Shown here piece by piece: positions 63,899 to 64,000 of a stretch of DNA of 64,000 nt; the first letter of the stretch is position 1, and every line of letters begins with the position of its first letter. Source of the stretch: an uncultured Chiayiivirga sp. (lineage in GTDB: Bacteria > Pseudomonadota > Gammaproteobacteria > Xanthomonadales > Xanthomonadaceae); contig CAKSZJ010000003.1 in assembly GCA_934525595.1 (NCBI GenBank), positions 99,180 to 163,179 of the forward strand. The letters are read 5' to 3'. The translations under genes and the position numbers were made by a program. The notes under the pieces are model-generated. The model was not told the origin of the DNA and ran no database searches. It worked only from the letters and a program-made list of their open reading frames with translations.

Positions 63899-63930
63899 GT
63901 GGCGACCGAGTGCCAAGCGGCCACAAAAAA
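63899..63930. repeat. 32-bp direct repeat, right copy
   Basis: Identical to 62505-62536 over all 32 bases. The flanking bases differ (GTTCTGG to the right here, ACCGCCC at the left copy), so the identity stops sharply at both ends. Confidence 0.85.
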
Positions 63931-63940
63931 GTTCTGGTGT

Positions 63941-63971
63941 CAAGTCCTTTGTGCAAATCACGCAGGACTTG
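63941..63971. repeat. Inverted repeat near the window end
   Basis: CAAGTCCT (63941-63948) and AGGACTTG (63964-63971) are perfect inverted copies around a 15-nt spacer, 10 bases right of the direct repeat. It could be an element end or an operator. Confidence 0.4.
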
Positions 63972-64000
63972 AAACCGTATATGGGACAGTAGGTTAGCTC

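Noticed and set aside
62505..63930. Integron attC sites
   Set aside because: No matching pair of RYYYAAC and GTTRRRY core sites could be found around the cassette; a lone GTTGGGT at 62560 is not enough.
62269..64000. Duplicated ssrA 3' end marking an island's far border
   Set aside because: No second copy of the tmRNA 3' end was found within the window; it could still lie beyond it.

Overview
The window is high-GC bacterial chromosome with a gammaproteobacterial gene order that fits the Xanthomonadales (Lysobacterales) or a close relative. The evidence for this is gshB/tonB divergent from a Pil-Chp chemosensory cluster, a gspGHIJKLMN block, ruvB-ybgC-tolQRAB-pal-cpoB-queE-queC-tRNA-Lys, thrB-thrC, a regulatory PTS (EIIA-HPr-EI), and fur/bamE/rnfH/smpB/ssrA. 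The tmRNA tag reads ANDDNYALAA. Genus cannot be assigned from the sequence alone. No rRNA, CRISPR array, integrase or intact transposase was found.

Layout. 1-2160: a small accessory patch with a DUF1566-type protein cut by the window edge, a secreted coiled-coil protein, a Cys-rich small protein, and two copies of a ~115-bp palindromic repeat. 2162-4012 (-): tonB and gshB. 4139-17839 (+): pilG, pilI, pilJ, pilK, chpA, chpB, chpC, a type IV pilus (twitching/surface sensing) phosphorelay; pilH is not present between pilG and pilI. 17928-18698 (-): rsmE. 18803-24317 (+): type II secretion pseudopilins and inner-membrane platform genes gspG to gspN, without C, D, E or F. 24314-27290: IMPase-family phosphatase, nudE, cysQ and mazG, each overlapping the next. 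27303-32605: DUF486 membrane protein, L-serine dehydratase, glutaredoxin-like protein, and an ECF sigma/Ser-Thr kinase pair. 32735-42689: ruvB, the Tol-Pal system, queuosine genes, tRNA-Lys and mutL. 42806-54320: DUF1684 protein, a secreted HELTH metallopeptidase with a coupled small partner, M23 peptidase, dihydroorotase, regulatory PTS, thrC/thrB, a decayed Rhs-like gene and a UspA protein. 54450-62268: a WD40-amidohydrolase fusion, a DEAD-box helicase, fur, bamE, rnfH, smpB and ssrA. 62269-64000: DNA of different composition next to the ssrA 3' end, with an SDR gene bracketed by perfect 32-bp direct repeats.

How the genes work together. PilJ, PilI, ChpC, PilK, ChpB, ChpA and PilG form one signalling array controlling type IV pili. 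GspG-N supply the pseudopilus and part of the inner-membrane platform of a type II secretion system whose ATPase and secretin must lie elsewhere. TolQRAB-Pal-CpoB, BamE and TonB serve the cell envelope. NudE, CysQ and MazG are house-cleaning nucleotide hydrolases. SmpB and ssrA form the trans-translation pair.

The best candidates for a second look are: the repeat-bracketed cassette beside ssrA; the pilH gap together with the very long acidic linker and degenerate receiver of ChpB; the sigma/kinase pair; a shared C-terminal F-x-D-x-F-E tail on unrelated exported proteins; the Rhs remnant; and a dihydroorotase with a substituted metal-ligand position. None of these is proven to be a new system from sequence reading alone.
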